DNA of 64,000 nt from positions 691,159 to 755,158 of the forward strand of contig JACTAT010000293.1 in assembly GCA_014526335.1 (NCBI GenBank), given 5' to 3'. Origin of the DNA: Chrysaora quinquecirrha (taxonomy: Eukaryota; Cnidaria; Scyphozoa; Semaeostomeae; Pelagiidae). The notes beneath the pieces are model-generated. The model was not told the origin of the DNA, searched no databases, and saw only the letters and a list, made by a program, of their open reading frames with translations. Position numbers and translations under genes: made by a program. Below are positions 45,878-59,511 of this stretch, piece by piece (positions within the stretch are counted from its first letter, which is position 1; each line of letters opens with the position of its first letter).

Positions 45878-48800
45878 TCATTCCGTTTTGACCTCTTCTC
45901 TGCGTTTTTCCGTCAACATATTGCGGTACCAAAGGAATAGTGCACAATGCGTCATGAAATTTTTGTGTTTCATATATGAAAGCGATGGTTTGATTCTTTT
46001 CAAACATGCATTCATTTGCTCATTTACTTGGCTGTTGATTTTCTCAAGAGATGGATATTTGCCCATGTTGTATCCCTCACTACAGCCTAAAAGTAAATGG
46101 TAATATGTGAGTGTACTGCATAGTGTAACCGAATCTTGCAATTGATTTGCACGCACTTTATGGGGTTAAGTTAAAATTCTTTTTAAAAGCATCATAATTT
46201 CGTCAAATTTGATAGAGTATATGTCTTCACCTGTATGATTTTTCCAGTGGAGACGGTCAACCAAGAATTTGGTGTGTTTAAAAAAATGCTGGTTGTCGGT
46301 TCAAGCAATATTCATGAAGGTTGCATGCATTATCATACACGATAACTTGAGGAGCTGAAATAAATTTGTGCGAAAGTTCAAAGTACTGAACCAGTAAGTG
46401 TTAACTATTTCAAATGATAACATAGATTCAAAAGAAGGGGTTCTTCAATATTGTTAATTGAATATCATACCTCTTTCGAATCTTGTGAAAATGACGGTGA
46501 ATGCTACGTCTGGCGACTCATTTGTAAGCATGACTTCGAAGCCATAGCAGATTTCTGCATGAAACAGACAGGAGGAAACTAAATATTTTTTACTCAAATT
46601 CAGTATTCGAAAAACTTCCAAAATAGGATCTAGATATAACGATCTACCGTGAATGATTTGGAAAAGTGCTGTCATTTTCAAAAGAGGTATCAACACGGCG
46701 CATATTATAATATACGGTCGCATATTGTGCCGTGCCACCCTTTTTTCGCGTTTTCGCAAAATGTGCAATGTTTGTTTCTTAGGTTACTGTATGCTGTAGT
46801 CCGTAAAATCATACTTTTTGAAGCTGTCGATAAGTTAACGTTGACTTCATCAGACTTGTTTATTACATGGGTAACCATGGTTTAGTACATGCAATGAACA
46901 AGTGAAACGTTAATTTCACGAATTATTATCAACAAAAAAGTAGTACATAGCTTACCATGTTCACAGAACATTGTAAATACCCCAGGTAGCAAAGTCGGGT
47001 GACCTTTACTAGACTTGTGACAGTTCATGGGTGATTTTTTACTTTCCTTGTCAATAGCATATTGTCCTCTCCTTCTTCCTTGTTCAAGACCAGGCCAATG
47101 AGAATATGACAGTTCATGATCGTCTTCATTTTCGTTGTTGTCCACAAGCAGTGAATCAGCATCTGAAGCTGCATTTTTTCCTTCGAATGGTTTCTTAGAT
47201 TTTGTAACAAGGAGCTTTATAACAGACAGAAGGGCGACAGGACATTTAAAGCTTTCGAAGGTAATCACAATGTCATGAAGAACGGAAACTTTGTCTTTAA
47301 GATTCCTAGTATTTCAGACGATACTGTTCCATTCCCTTTCACCAAAATCTCCAGAGCGGCTAACAAAACTTCGTCTTGGTGGATCAATCCGCATACTGGT
47401 GTCGCTGTACCGAGTGCTTCAACAAAAGGTACCCATACTGCGGGACAGGTGAATGGGACTGTTTCAAATTGTATGGTATCAGAAACTTTTGCATATTGGT
47501 GATCTTCAGGGTAGAGGATGCCTGGATGTAGACTAGGAGATTGTGCACTTCACGACACTCAGTCCTCAGCGCTTCCATTAGCTCTTCCATTTCTTCTCCC
47601 GTCAGTTTCTTTGTTGTCCTTCGACGACTGTTCGCATAACGGAGAAGAAGAGAACGGCATCTTTGTTTTGTAATCACAACTCTATCCTTGAATTTACTGA
47701 AAGAACAAAATTTATTGATATTGGTATGTTATAAAAGAAGATATTCGTGTATATTTGTATATTATGGGAATATATTATAAAAAGAGCATCAGTTCATCAA
47801 AATGAATACAGCTGAGGAGTTTGTCACAGAGGATTCAATTTTGGAATGTTGAATATTATTGATACATATTTGTTTTATGATATCAAGCAGCAACAATGCA
47901 CACTGCAGCTTTAGTAATTGCTGCACCATTGTATTTACAAAGAAACGATCCGATTAATGTAGGATTAATGTACGAAGAATTATTTAATATTCCTATAGAA
48001 AGCCTTAAAACTACTTTAAGGAAGTTTGTACTACACCGATTACTCCGAGATTTAGGTTTTACATTCCATGTAAAGATGAATATTACTATTCAGGTTACTA
48101 TTATAAATGTCGTCAAGATTTCAGAAGTCAGTAAAGTCTTATTGAAGAATGTCAGTGGCACACTCCTTGGATTCAGACAGCACAAACTTTCATACCTAGA
48201 TACAAGAGTCAGAATTACAAACATGTTCAATTTTCTCTAACAAGTCTCTTATAAAGTATATCATATTCCAAAGTGAAGAAAAAATGCGCTGGAAGCATTA
48301 TCTTCTAAGCCGAAAAATAGATTGTAATGCGTTGTGCAGCGGCGCGTTACCGGCCGTGCTTCTTCTCATTACGCTATTTATAGAGTTTCGTAGAGAGATA
48401 ATGATAAATTCACCTTCGCCTTGGAATTAATGGCGTTGCATTGCTATCGACTTCTTTCAAAAACGAACGCCAGTGCATGAATTCTTTGCGAAACGACAGC
48501 GATGTTGCATCCATTATTAAAACTGTTGGTTCTTCCTTGCATATTTTGCAGCTGAATCCATTATCGAGATCTATGTCCAACAGCTCCAAGTAGCTATACC
48601 AAGCATCCTTGAACTTGTTATAAGTTAGAAAGGACACCAGTTTGGAATATCCTTCGTCTTTTTTCTTTTACGTATATAGCATGAAAGATATATATTGGCA
48701 TCCTAAAATAAGGAAGCAGAAATACAATCTTAGTGAAAACGGTTAAGAGGGTAGTAAAGGGTATTTCGTGAATCGTGACTGACCATGTTTTTTATCGTGA

Positions 48801-51800
48801 AGGATGAAAATCCGAAAGTGAAAGCGATTGGATCACATTTTCACCCCCTGAATCGTGATCCTGTCCCCTTCGCAGCTAAGCATGAGCTTGAATAAGAGTA
48901 AAGAAGTAGACTTTACTAAGAAGTAAACAAAACAGAAGTTGTTAAAATTAGTTTTCTTCATTTAGAATTACGTAATGCTCAAGCTGCTCACCTTCCGTGC
49001 AGAAAACTCAGCATAAAACGTCGCAGAACTTTATGACTAACGAGATATGACCCCATATTTATCAGACCATCCTCTAGTCCATCGTACTGATACAAGGTAC
49101 ATTCAGTTGTGCATTTCATGTAGTAAACTGAAAAATTAAAGACGTTAACACTACAGGGATGTGGTTGATAAACGAGGGCAGAGATCCCTTGGAAGCGGAA
49201 ATTTTCTTTTTATAGCAACACTTTCACAAAAGGAGCTTTCAATCAATTGCTTGTTCATTCACATTACTACGGGCCTACCAGAGAATTTTGTGTTTCCATA
49301 TACCACAATGACACCGATAGATATATTAAGCGTGGCACGAAGGGCATGAAAACTACTGAAACGTAAGAGTAGTAGAAGTAGTTGTAGTAATAGTAGTAGT
49401 GGTAGTAGTAGTAATATTAAATTTTGTCGTCGTAAGTATTAGTATTAAATTTTGTCTTATTAAATTTGTATTATTTAATAAGTTATCAAATTTTATTGAC
49501 ATGCTTGTTTAGAATATATAATTAACTGTACAGTACCTTTGGCAGTGAATATGCCAATGTCTAAGAATACATTTGCCTCACTCTGGACCCAGTCATTTAA
49601 CACAGGATCGTCAGAAGACAAGTCTCCTCCACAATTAGGACATTTCTTTCTTTCGGTCATCACCGGTTTTAAAACAAGAGTGTCATTTACATCCATCATG
49701 CCTAAAAGCTGTCTTTCTTTATTCACATTTCCTTGTTGAAAAGGGATTGCTTGCCAAGAATGAGCTTTCTGAACGTCGTCACCGGATGTATTGTATTCTT
49801 CTTTAATACACTGCAGCATTCTCTCAGCGTTGCTTGGAAGTTGAGCAGAGCCCTCCATTGATTTCAGCAGCTTTATGTGATTGCAAGATGTCGAAGACGA
49901 GCAAGAAAGACATGAAAGGTGATTTCGTACGACAGTGACGGCACCATAATCATCTTTCTGCTCGTCCCACACGCAGACAACACTTTCCGTACTTAGTATT
50001 GGAAAAATTGGCCCATTGATTCTTGGTTTGTCTGAAAGTACAAAAATCAAAATGAGAGAATACAAAGACCAGCAAAAAAGGGGAAACAGGTATTTCAGGC
50101 TGAAGCTCAACATTTTCAATTTTTTATCTCCAAGTGCTCCCAGGAACCCTAAACAAACTGCGTCTCTTCTTCTGCTGCGTCTCTTTGGATTGTGAAAGAC
50201 GCATCATACACATGTTTGCATGCAGTAGAGGATACATTATTGATACTCTTTAACAAATGAATTGCACCAAGTATGTAACACAAAACAGCAGCAGAAGTTT
50301 GAATGTCAGCCTACCTGAACTTTTGTAATGACTTTCAGGCTCTATGTTATTGCGTGAGTCAAACTCGATCAGTAGATGCGAGGCAGCTTCAGTGTGAATG
50401 CAATTCTTGTTATACTCATTGTCGAATTCTACAATTCAGAAGCGCAGGATCTTTATCGATACCTATCTTGATTATGCTAAAGATCTATCTAAGCTAAACA
50501 AGAATAGCTGCTGCTACGTACTGGATAGTTTGTCGCAACCTGTCCTCTCGGACCTCTTATGATAAGAAGAGCATGCATCATGAAAATATATTTTCCGCAC
50601 TCAGCTAATAGGAGCAGAAAAGTGAGTTGCAGAAGCGTACGTACACCATGCCCACTGTACTGGATGTATAACATAATCTACATAGAAGTCTTAACAGACT
50701 TAGAATCTCAGCTCTTTTCTTTTTCTACAGCTGCAGGCATAAGCCCAGCCCCAACAATCTTCAAATTCCACAGGCTTTCGACTTACAAATACAAACGATC
50801 TCTCCTGAAGAAAAAGAATCAGATAAAGGCGTATCTGCATTCGGCCACAACCAAGGTCTTAATTTATTTAACATTGTTTCTAGATATATGATACAGAGGT
50901 CTGGAAGAGACCCATTGCATAAGGAAAACGAAGTCTAGTTTGTCTATTCAACACATTCAAATAGAATGAATTCTACTAGATAGAAAATCTGGCTACAAAA
51001 ATAGATATGTATCTGTAATAGCGGATTTACATCAGGCTTAACAATCTGGAACTATCGCACATTTCATACAAAGAAAAAGACACCTCACTTATATCCATTC
51101 AAATCTTAATAAGCAGGGGGGGATGTTCTCCAAAATTAATTAGCAGGAGAATGCCAATAAGGCACCTAAGAATGCACAAATCCATTTAGATTATCACCAT
51201 TTCAGCTGATGCAAAGGATGGACTCTGTGGATACTGATTCATCGAGTGCAGTGTACAAGTTTTTCAATTAAAATGTTGACTTTCTTCTAATTTAAATGCC
51301 TTAACAATGATTTTTTTTATTTTAAACAAGGTAATACCTTCAATTTCTCTTCTTTTGAGTCCACATCTGATAAACAAAAGCCAGTGTAATCATCATTTGT
51401 TGGAGAAATCCCTTGATGCTGAGACAACTCATACACATAGTTTACAATGGAATCTATACGGAAATATACCTGAAAACCAATAAAAACGCAACAGCCATAT
51501 GTTGTTTCTAAATGTGTTAAATTTGATCTTCTAATGCAAACACATTGTTCATCCATCATTATCTCGCAGTACAGTGTGTTATGATAAACTATAAATTATC
51601 ATAACCTCTTCCATGCACTTTGTTAAAATACCTTGGTTACTTCACAAAACCTTGACATCCTTTCACAGAAAGATAGGAAGAGAAAAAGACCTTTATGAAA
51701 GAAAGCTTCAAATTCTATGATTCTCTAACCAATTTAAACAACATCACATGTTACACATATAACCTGGAGGTTTTAAATTAATGATATCACCACTCTTATT

Positions 51801-52951
51801 AACAGTATTTTTAGCTAGGACATAGAATGTGTCTAACACAATGGCAGCATCAGCACAAGCCCACTTTTTATACAACACTCTTCATGGCTGTTCTCATATT
51901 TTGCCTCATGATACAGATACCAGAAGTAAATAGTATGGGTTGGACGTAAACTGCAGTGTAAATGGGGCTTTAGTCTCTTCCTAAGACATTTCAAGCAAGA
52001 GGTCTGGTCTTGCATCCTCTCCCTCTTTCAGGCAAAACAGTTATGATAAAAGCCTAACTGGAGCTGCATGTCAAATACCCCTCAGACAAAAAACAATAAC
52101 TGTACAATTGCAGATCTGCTGTATCACAAAATGGAGATAATGCTGCTTCACACAGAGTGCTTAAAACTTGAAAACACTGAGTATCAATAATCATCAAATT
52201 AGCCCCCTGGGGGTTTATTTATTTTTCATTAGTTTAGAAGGGGGCTTATTCAAAGGGGGCTTAAATGAGGGGGGCTTATAAAATTATTCATAAAATCATG
52301 ATTTATCATTGGCCAAAAGAATGCATTTTCTGTCACAACTAAAATCCAGTCCAAGCATAGGTTAGATTGAATAAAATCAGATTAACTTGTCAAAGAGTGG
52401 GGACTTATTCAAGAGAGGCTTATTTACAATTTCTTGCTGTAGGGTGGGGGCTTATTCAAGGGGGGCTAATTTGAGGATTTACGGTATATAAAGGCAAAAT
52501 TTTGCTGCTTTTCTAATTAAAGTTCAGACAGCATGGGCTATTATTTTATTCCACTTTTGTGTTTCCCAAAATTTACTGGCCAAAGAGGCTTCAAAATAAA
52601 AGAAATGACATTCCAAACTCTTTAAGATGACAAAAAAATAAAAAGGGAATAAAATTGAATTAAAATAACGGGGGTTCCATCTTTATTTACAATATTTACA
52701 GAATAATTACAAGGTCGCAAGGTTTGATCACAATGTTCTTCCGTTCCCGCGAGGTCTTTTTCCTTAAATTTTCGCTTTGGGCAGGGGAGCTCAGAATAGA
52801 AAGCAATAGAGCTGTTTGCGTATTCCTGTTCAGACGAACACTCTGCAAGGCTTTCTTTCCATCTCTGTCTTCTTTCTTGCTGCTCAAGGCGATTCTTTCT
52901 ACGGACTGATATCTTTTCAATAGCTGCTTGAAGCCCTCGATCTTCCATCAC
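45878..52951 (-). CDS. KDZ (Kyakuja-Dileera-Zisupton) transposase gene, spliced
   Basis: Minus-strand gene. Supported segments, in coding order: 52,951-52,701 (charged N-terminus with Arg/Glu/Gln helix); 50,031-49,537 (SWIM-like LSCLSCSSSTSCNHI, then the KDZ zinc segment KCPNCGGDL and FLDIGIFTAKG); 49,127-48,991 (YQYDGLEDGLINMGSYLVSH); 48,637-48,410 (SCKICKEEPTVLIMDATSLS, the conserved KDZ motif with an acidic residue); 47,690-46,956 (ends KGHPTLLPGVFTMFCEHG); 46,554-46,471 (LTNESPDVAFTVIFTRFER); 46,354-46,231 (IVYDNACNLHEYC, the DNAC catalytic motif); 46,086-45,878 (NSQVNEQMN, then KRIKPSLSYM) ending in TGA. An A7 run near 46,295 and frame changes in 47,290-47,520 break the reading frame. 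It is the DDE-like enzyme that would mobilise the element. Regions 50,040-52,620 look intronic. Confidence 0.8.
49363..49420. repeat. TAG-type trinucleotide microsatellite
   Basis: An interrupted run of TAG/GTA triplets in an intron of the KDZ gene. Confidence 0.75.
52190..52485. mobile_element. MITE-like element with CAAATTAGCCCCC tips
   Basis: The left side reads CAAATTAGCCCCCTGGGGGT and the right side ends GGGGGGCTAATTTGAGGA, inverted over about 14 bases. Several GGGGGCTTATTCAAG motifs lie between. It has no reading frame and sits in the KDZ gene's 5' intron. Confidence 0.5.
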
Positions 52952-53050
52952 TCCACTGAGAATCAGCTGATAGGCGTAGGCCTAATTCTAAAACGTAAAA
53001 ATCGCTGACTCAGCAGATATACAGCCTCTTCTCCATGATTAACTGAATTT

Positions 53051-53068
53051 TATCCACCAAGGTGGATA
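53051..53068. repeat. Perfect 18-base palindrome near the KDZ right end
   Basis: TATCCACCAAGGTGGATA, about 22 bases inside the inferred right end, with the same TCCACC/GGTGGA core as 34,457-34,474. Confidence 0.6.
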
Positions 53069-53119
53069 CAAGCTTTCCTCACATCACAAGGCTCACATTA
53101 CTTTAAAAAAATACCTCTT

Positions 53120-54700
53120 GCGCTACATTGACACGCAACTAAGTGAAGCCGTGAGCGCAAAACATGATTCCATGTTGTCCTTGCTAGGCTGTTAGGTTTT
53201 CATATGCTGGCTTTTTCAGCTCGACTGGCCAACATGCATAAGTTTCTTTTCTTGAACTCCGGAATGTTGATATCATTGACATTAGGCCAACTGAACTTGT
53301 CTGCCGCTGCCTTTGTAATCAAAATTGACTTCTGATTGGGAAGGATTTCCAGAAAAATCTTTCTTTTCTTGATACATGTCCACTTGAGACTCTTTCCAGT
53401 TGTTCCTTAAATTCCAGGACTATGGCAGGGTATGTTCTAACTTTTACAACAAAGCCCATGCCATTCACAAAACCTCATTTCGAAAAAACAAACAGAGGTT
53501 GTCTGAGAGATAAAATTCAATAAACTCTCTAAAAATCCATTAAGCCGTTAGGGCTTATGAGACACTTTAGCTGATTGTCTGAGAGATAAAATTCAATAAA
53601 CTCTCTAAAAATCCATTTAGCCGTTAGGGCTTATGAGGCACTTTAGCCTGATGACTTTCTTCATTCATTATTAGGCTAATCATCATCAAATAACATTATG
53701 AGAAAACAGGGGACATCTGCCAAGCAGGTCCTGAAGAAAGGTGATTCTTACCTGTACAAGTCATTACTTGTTTGTTGTAAGGCCACCCATCATCATGTAT
53801 AATGATATGGGAACAAACCAGGCATCCTGTTTACACAGGTACCATAAGATAATTCATAATGGCAGCCTGAATGAGACATCTTCTCTCTGGCTTGTAAACA
53901 ATGCAACATACCTTGGAAAACTTTCATTGGCTCCAATGTTTCATTGTCTTCAGAGGACATCTGACTCGCAGATTCCAAGAACAGGCAATATTCAATTAGT
54001 CTATAACAAATTATCACTGGATCTTAAAGCATTTCTCATGTCCAGATGAAACGTCACTAGCAGGTTGCATCAAATACGATATTCACTTTCTCCATAGGAA
54101 AGCTATCGTTGGCTCTAAGCCAATCCAGTGGACACGTGACTGAATCACTGGTCCAAAAGCAGAGTAATACAAGGCCATTTCGGCTACTCTGTAGGCCAAC
54201 TACCTTCCTCCACAACCAAGAAGTTGGGAGAGCGATGAATACTACCAAGTATCATCAGTAGTTGCCTCTTGATCACTACCATCATCAACAACATGGCTTT
54301 GGGAGGAGGATGAACACCACAAAATATTAGTGTCATCCGTAGCGATATCTTTGTCTTTATCATCACCAAAGTTGATACAGCTTCGACTTCAACAATTGTC
54401 TGAAAAAACAAATTGGAAAAGAAAAAAGAAACTATGTTTCTCTCCACGTGAAGCTATCCTAGGCCCTTTTTTGGGCCATGAAACATAAATCAACAGAAAA
54501 TGAACTGCAGAAAACAAACAAAAACGATACTTGCTGTTTAAAAGCAATAAACAACTTATCTTTCAGCTTTGGAATAAAAATCCATAAAATTGCAACGATG
54601 CAAAAGATACTCATAGATTAAATTCCCTTGAAGGCCCGCCATCATGACCTACTCGTCAAAAAACGCAGCACATAATGGCCTGCCAGGCGCGTGCGCGTTT
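53120..54700. repeat. Left flank of the 111-base repeat family, copy 2
   Basis: Nearly identical to 62,099-63,680. It begins GCGCTACATTGACACGC and ends in GGCCTGCCAGGCGCGTGCGC. The minus-strand frame that is open in the other copy (62,603-62,959) is broken here by a small difference at about 53,829. No known domain was seen. Confidence 0.85.
53499..53648. repeat. 76-base tandem duplication in the left flank
   Basis: TTGTCTGAGAGATAAAATTC starts at 53,499 and again at 53,575. The same duplication is present in the other flank copy (62,478 and 62,554), so it predates the spread of the family. Confidence 0.85.
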
Positions 54701-54738
54701 CTCATGTGATCTCATCAGGAAGGATATGTGATAAAATT
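54701..54738 (+). repeat. Boundary motif of the 111-base array, inverted at the other end
   Basis: CTCATGTGATCTCATCAGGA followed by AGGATATGTGATAAAATT. Its inverse lies at 59,508-59,545, and variants lie in both arms of the 59,161-59,511 palindrome. The array plus palindrome is therefore bracketed like a transposon by 38-base inverted repeats. Confidence 0.8.
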
Positions 54739-57700
54739 AGGGATTTTTCTAAAATCAAGCGACATTTCGGCGTTTTAGGGCTTATTGGCATGAATATTCT
54801 TGTTTTTCATAGCAATAGTAGCATTTTATCCAAAATGCGACCCAAAATTAGGGATTTTTCCAAAATTATGGGACATTTCGGCGTTTTAGGGTTTATTGGC
54901 ATGAATATTCTTGTTTTTCATAGCGATAGTCTCATTTTATCCAAAATGCGACCTAAAATTAGGGATTTTCCAAAATCATGCGACATTTCGGTGTTTTAGG
55001 GTTTATTGGCATGAATATTCTTGTTTTTCATAGCGATAGTAGCATTTTATCCAAAATGAGACCCAAAATTAGGGATTTTTCCAAAATTATGCGAAATTTC
55101 GGCGTTTTAGGGTTTATTGGCATGAATATTCTTGTTTTTCATAGCAATAGTTTCATTTTATCCAAAATGCGACCCAAAATTAGGGATTTTTCCAAAATCA
55201 TGCGACATTTCAGCGTTTTAGGCTTATTGGCATGAATAAGCTTGTTTTTCATAGCGATAGTCTCATTTTATCCAAAATGAGACCCAAAATTAGGGATTTT
55301 TCCAAAATGATGCGACATTTCGGCGTTTTAGGCTTATTGGCATGAATATTCTTGTTTGTCATAGGGATAGTCTCATCTTATCCAAAATGCGACCCATAAT
55401 TAGGGATTTTTCTAAAATCAAGCGACATTTCGGCGTTTTAGGGCTTATTGGCATGAATATTCTTGTTTTTCATAGCAATAGTTTCATTTTATCCAAAATG
55501 CGACCCAAAATTAGGGATTTTTCCAAAATCATGCGACATTTCGGCGTTTTAGGGTTTATTGGCATGAATATTCTTGTTTTTCATAGCGATAGTCTCATTT
55601 TATCCAAAATGAGACCCAAAATTAGGGATTTTTCCAAAATCATGCGACATTTCGGCGTTTTAGGGCTTATTGGCATGAATATTCTTGTTTTTCATAGGGA
55701 TAGTCTCATTTTATCCAAAATGCGACCCAAAATTAGGGATTTTTCTAAAATCATGCGACATTTCGGCGTTTTAGGGCTTATTGGCATGAATATTCTTGTT
55801 TTTCATAGCAATAGTTTCATTTTATCCAAAGTGCGACCCAAAATTAGGGATTTTTCCAAAATCATGCGACATTTCGGCGTTTTAGGGCTTATTGGCATGA
55901 ATATTCTTGTTTTTCGTAGCGATAGTAGCATTTTATCCAAAATGCGTCCCATAATTAGGGATTTTTCCAAAATTATGCGACATTTTGGCGTTTTAGGGCT
56001 TATTGGCATGAATATTCTTGTTTTCATAGCAATAGTAGCATTTTATCCAAAATGCGACCCAAAATTAGGGATTTTTCCAAAATTATGGGACATTTCGGCG
56101 TTTTAGGGTTTATTGGCATGAATATTCTTGTTTTTCATAGCGATAGTCTCATTTTATCCAAAATGCGACCCAAAATTAGGGATTTTCCAAAATCATGCGA
56201 CATTTCGGTGTTTTAGGGTTTATTGGCATTAATATTCTTGTTTTTCATAGCGATAGCAGCATTTTATCCAAAATGAGACCCAAAATTAGGGATTTTTCCA
56301 AAATTATGCGAAATTTCGGCGTTTTAGGGTTTATTGGCATGAATATTCTTGTTTTTCATAGCAATAGTTTCATTTTATCCAAAATGCGACCCAAAATTAG
56401 GGATTTTTCCAAAATCATGCGACATTTCGGCGTTTTAGGCTTATTGGCATGAATATTCTTGTTTTTCATAGCGATAGTCTCATTTTATCCAAAATGAGAC
56501 CCAAAATTAGGGATTTTTCCAAAATCAAGCGACATTTCGGCGTTTTAGGGCTTATTGGCATTAATATTCTTGTTTTTCATAGCAATAGTTTCATTTTATC
56601 CAAAATGCGACCCAAAATTAGGGATTTTTCCAAAATCATGCGACATTTCGGCGTTTTAGGGTTTATTGGCATGAATATTCCTGTTTTTCATAGTAATAGT
56701 TTCATTTTATCTAAAGTGCGACCCAAAATTAGGGATTTTTCCAAAATCATGCGACATTTCGGCGTTTTAGGGCTTATTGGCATGAATATTCTTGTTTTTC
56801 ATAGCAATAGTTTCATTTTATCCAAAGTGCGACCCAAAATTAGGGATTTTTCCAAAATCATGCGACATTTCGGTGTTTTAGGGCTTATTGGCATGAATAT
56901 TCTTGTTTTTCGTAGCGATAGTAGCATTTTATCCAAAATGCGTCCCATAATTAGGGATTTTTCCAAAATTATGCGACATTTTGGCGTTTTAGGGCTTATT
57001 GGCATGAATATTCTTGTTTTTCATAGCAATAGTAGCATTTTATCCAAAATGCGACCCAAAATTAGGGATTTTTCCAAAATTATGGGACATTTCGGCGTTT
57101 TAGGGTTTATTGGCATGAATATTCTTGTTTTTCATAGCGATAGTCTCATTTTATCCAAAATGCGACCCAAAATTAGGGATTTTCCAAAATCATGCGACAT
57201 TTCGGTGTTTTAGGGTTTATTGGCATGAATATTCTTGTTTTCATAGCGATAGCAGCATTTTATCCAAAATGAGACCCAAAATTAGGGATTTTTCCAAAAT
57301 TATGCGAAATTTCGGCGTTTTAGGGTTTATTGGCATGAATATTCTTGTTTTTCATAGCAATAGTTTCATTTTATCCAAAATGCGACCCAAAATTAGGGAT
57401 TTTTCCAAAATCATGCGACATTTCGGCGTTTTAGGCTTATTGGCATGAATATTCTTGTTTTTCATAGCGATAGTCTCATTTTATCCAAAATGAGACCCAA
57501 AATTAGGGATTTTTCCAAAATCAAGCGACATTTCGGCGTTTTAGGGCTTATTGGCATTAATATTCTTGTTTTTCATAGCAATAGTTTCATTTTATCCAAA
57601 ATGCGACCCAAAATTAGGGATTTTTCCAAAATCATGCGACATTTCGGCGTTTTAGGGTTTATTGGCATGAATATTCCTGTTTTTCATAGTAATAGTTTCA

Positions 57701-59160
57701 TTTTATCTAAAGTGCGACCCAAAATTAGGGATTTTTCCAAAATCATGCGACATTTCGGCGTTGTAGGCTTATTGGCATGAATATTCTTGTTTTTCATAGC
57801 GATAGTCTCATTTTATCCAAAATGAGACCCAAAATTAGGGATTTTTCCAAAATCATGCGACATTTCGGCGTTTTAGGGCTTATTGGCATGAACATTCTTG
57901 TTTGTCATAGGGATAGTCTCATTTTATCCAAAATGCGACCCAAAATTAGGGATTTTTCTAAAATCATGCGACATTTCCGTGTTTTAGGGTTTATTGGCAT
58001 TAATATTCTTGTTTTTCATAGCGATAGTCTCATTTTATCCAAAATGCGATCCAAAATTAAGGATTTTCCAAAATCATGCGACATTTCGGTGTTTTAGGGT
58101 TTATTGGCATGAATATTCTTGTTTTTCATAGCAATAGTTTCATTTTATCCAAAATGCGACCCAAAATTAGGGATTTTTCCAAAATCATGCGACATTTCGG
58201 CGTTTTAGGGCTTATTGGCATGAATATTCTTGTTTTTCATAGCAATAGTTTCATTTTATCCAAAATGCGACCCAAAATTAGGGATTTTTCCAAAATCATG
58301 CGACATTTCGGCGTTTTAGGGTTTATTGGCATGAATATTCTTGTTTTTCATAGTAATAGTTTCATTTTATCCAAAATGCGACCCAAAATTAGGGATTCTT
58401 CCAAAATCATGCGACATTTCGGCGTTTTAGGCTTATTGGCATGAATATTCTTGTTTTTCATAGCGAAAGTCTCATTTTATCCAAAATGAGACCCAAAATT
58501 AGGGATTTTTCAAAAATCATGCAACATTTCGGCGTTTTAGGGCTGATTGGCATGAATATTCTTGTTTTTCATAGGGATAGTCTCATTTTATCCAAAATGC
58601 GACCCAAAATTAAGGATTTTTCTAAAATCATGCGACATTTCCGTGTTTTAGGGTTTATTGGCATTAATATTCTTGTTTTTCATAGCGATAGTCTCACTTT
58701 ATCCAAAATGCGATCCAAAATTAAGGATTTTCCAAAATCATGCGACATTTCGGTGTTTTAGGGTTTATTGGCATGAATATTCTTGTTTTTCATAGCAATA
58801 GTTTCATTTTATCCAAAATGCGACCCAAAATTAGGGATTTTTCCAAAATCATGCGAAATTTCGGCGTTTTAGGGCTTATTGGCATGAATATTCTTGTTTT
58901 TCATAGAGATAGTCTCATTTTATCCAAAATGCGACCCAAAATTAGGGATTTTTCTAAAATCATGCGACATTTCGGCGTTTTAGGGCTTATTGTCATGAAT
59001 ATTCTTGTTTTTCATAGCAATAGTTTCATTTTATCCAAAATGCGACCCAAAATTAGGGATTTTTCCAAAATCATGCGACATTTCGGCGTTTTAGGCTTAT
59101 TGGCATGAATATTCTTGTTTTTCATAGCGATAGTCTCATTTTATCCAAAATGAGACCCAA
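54739..59160. repeat. 111-base tandem array 2
   Basis: About 40 monomers of the same 111-base unit as array 1, with the same variant classes (GCGATAGTCTC, GCAATAGTTTC, GCGATAGTAGC, GGGATAGTCTC). Marker monomers with ATTCCTG at 56,677 and 57,673 are 996 bases apart, which is the nine-monomer higher-order period. Open frames up to 254 codons are by-products of the 37-codon period. Confidence 0.95.
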
Positions 59161-59511
59161 AATTCCTAAATTAAATAATAACTTTACGTTTGAAATTTAA
59201 TTACAATTTTATCACATATCCGAACTGATGAGATTACATGAGACAGGCGCACGCGCCTGGCAGGCCATTCTTGAACATGTGTGACTGTCTCAATAAAAGA
59301 CAAGTCATGCTCAAGTATACTCCGTATACGTTGAAACAACCGTATCTGAGCAATGAACCAGTATCTTCCCCATGAAATGGTCAAAGAACTGATACTGCAA
59401 GGGAGGGTAGAACGAAGTCTAGTCGGGTGGGCATGTAATCTCATCAGTTCGGATATGTGATAAAATTGTAATTAAATTTCAAACGTAAAGTTATTATTTA
59501 ATTTAGGAATT
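59161..59511. repeat. 350-base palindromic element, copy 2
   Basis: Arms begin AATTCCTAAATTAAATAATA and are inverted about 200 bases apart. It is the counterpart of 32,013-32,370 with a handful of substitutions, some of them compensating on both arms: CAATTTAATTGCAATTT in copy 1 versus AAATTTAATTACAATTT here, with the opposite arm changed to match. Confidence 0.88.

Larger units (their letters stand above)
34429..53090. mobile_element. KDZ-superfamily DNA transposon with two convergent genes
   Basis: The limits come from comparison with the second copy of the surrounding repeat: homology stops after CATACAAG (34,428 versus 61,571) and resumes at GCTCACATTACTTTAAA (53,091 versus 61,954). Inside are a plus-strand OTU/PHD-like/Ulp1 gene, a 174-base tandem array and a minus-strand KDZ transposase. 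Palindromes TCCACC-NN-GGTGGA lie 28 and 22 bases inside the two ends. No longer terminal inverted repeat or 8-base target duplication was found by eye. The target copy also lacks about 380 bases present at 61,572-61,953, so insertion was accompanied by a loss or the other copy gained sequence. Confidence 0.7.

Noticed and set aside
34429..53090. Long terminal inverted repeats for the KDZ element
   Set aside because: Apart from the subterminal palindromes, only a few bases (AGGTAT) agree at the two inferred ends, which is too weak to claim.
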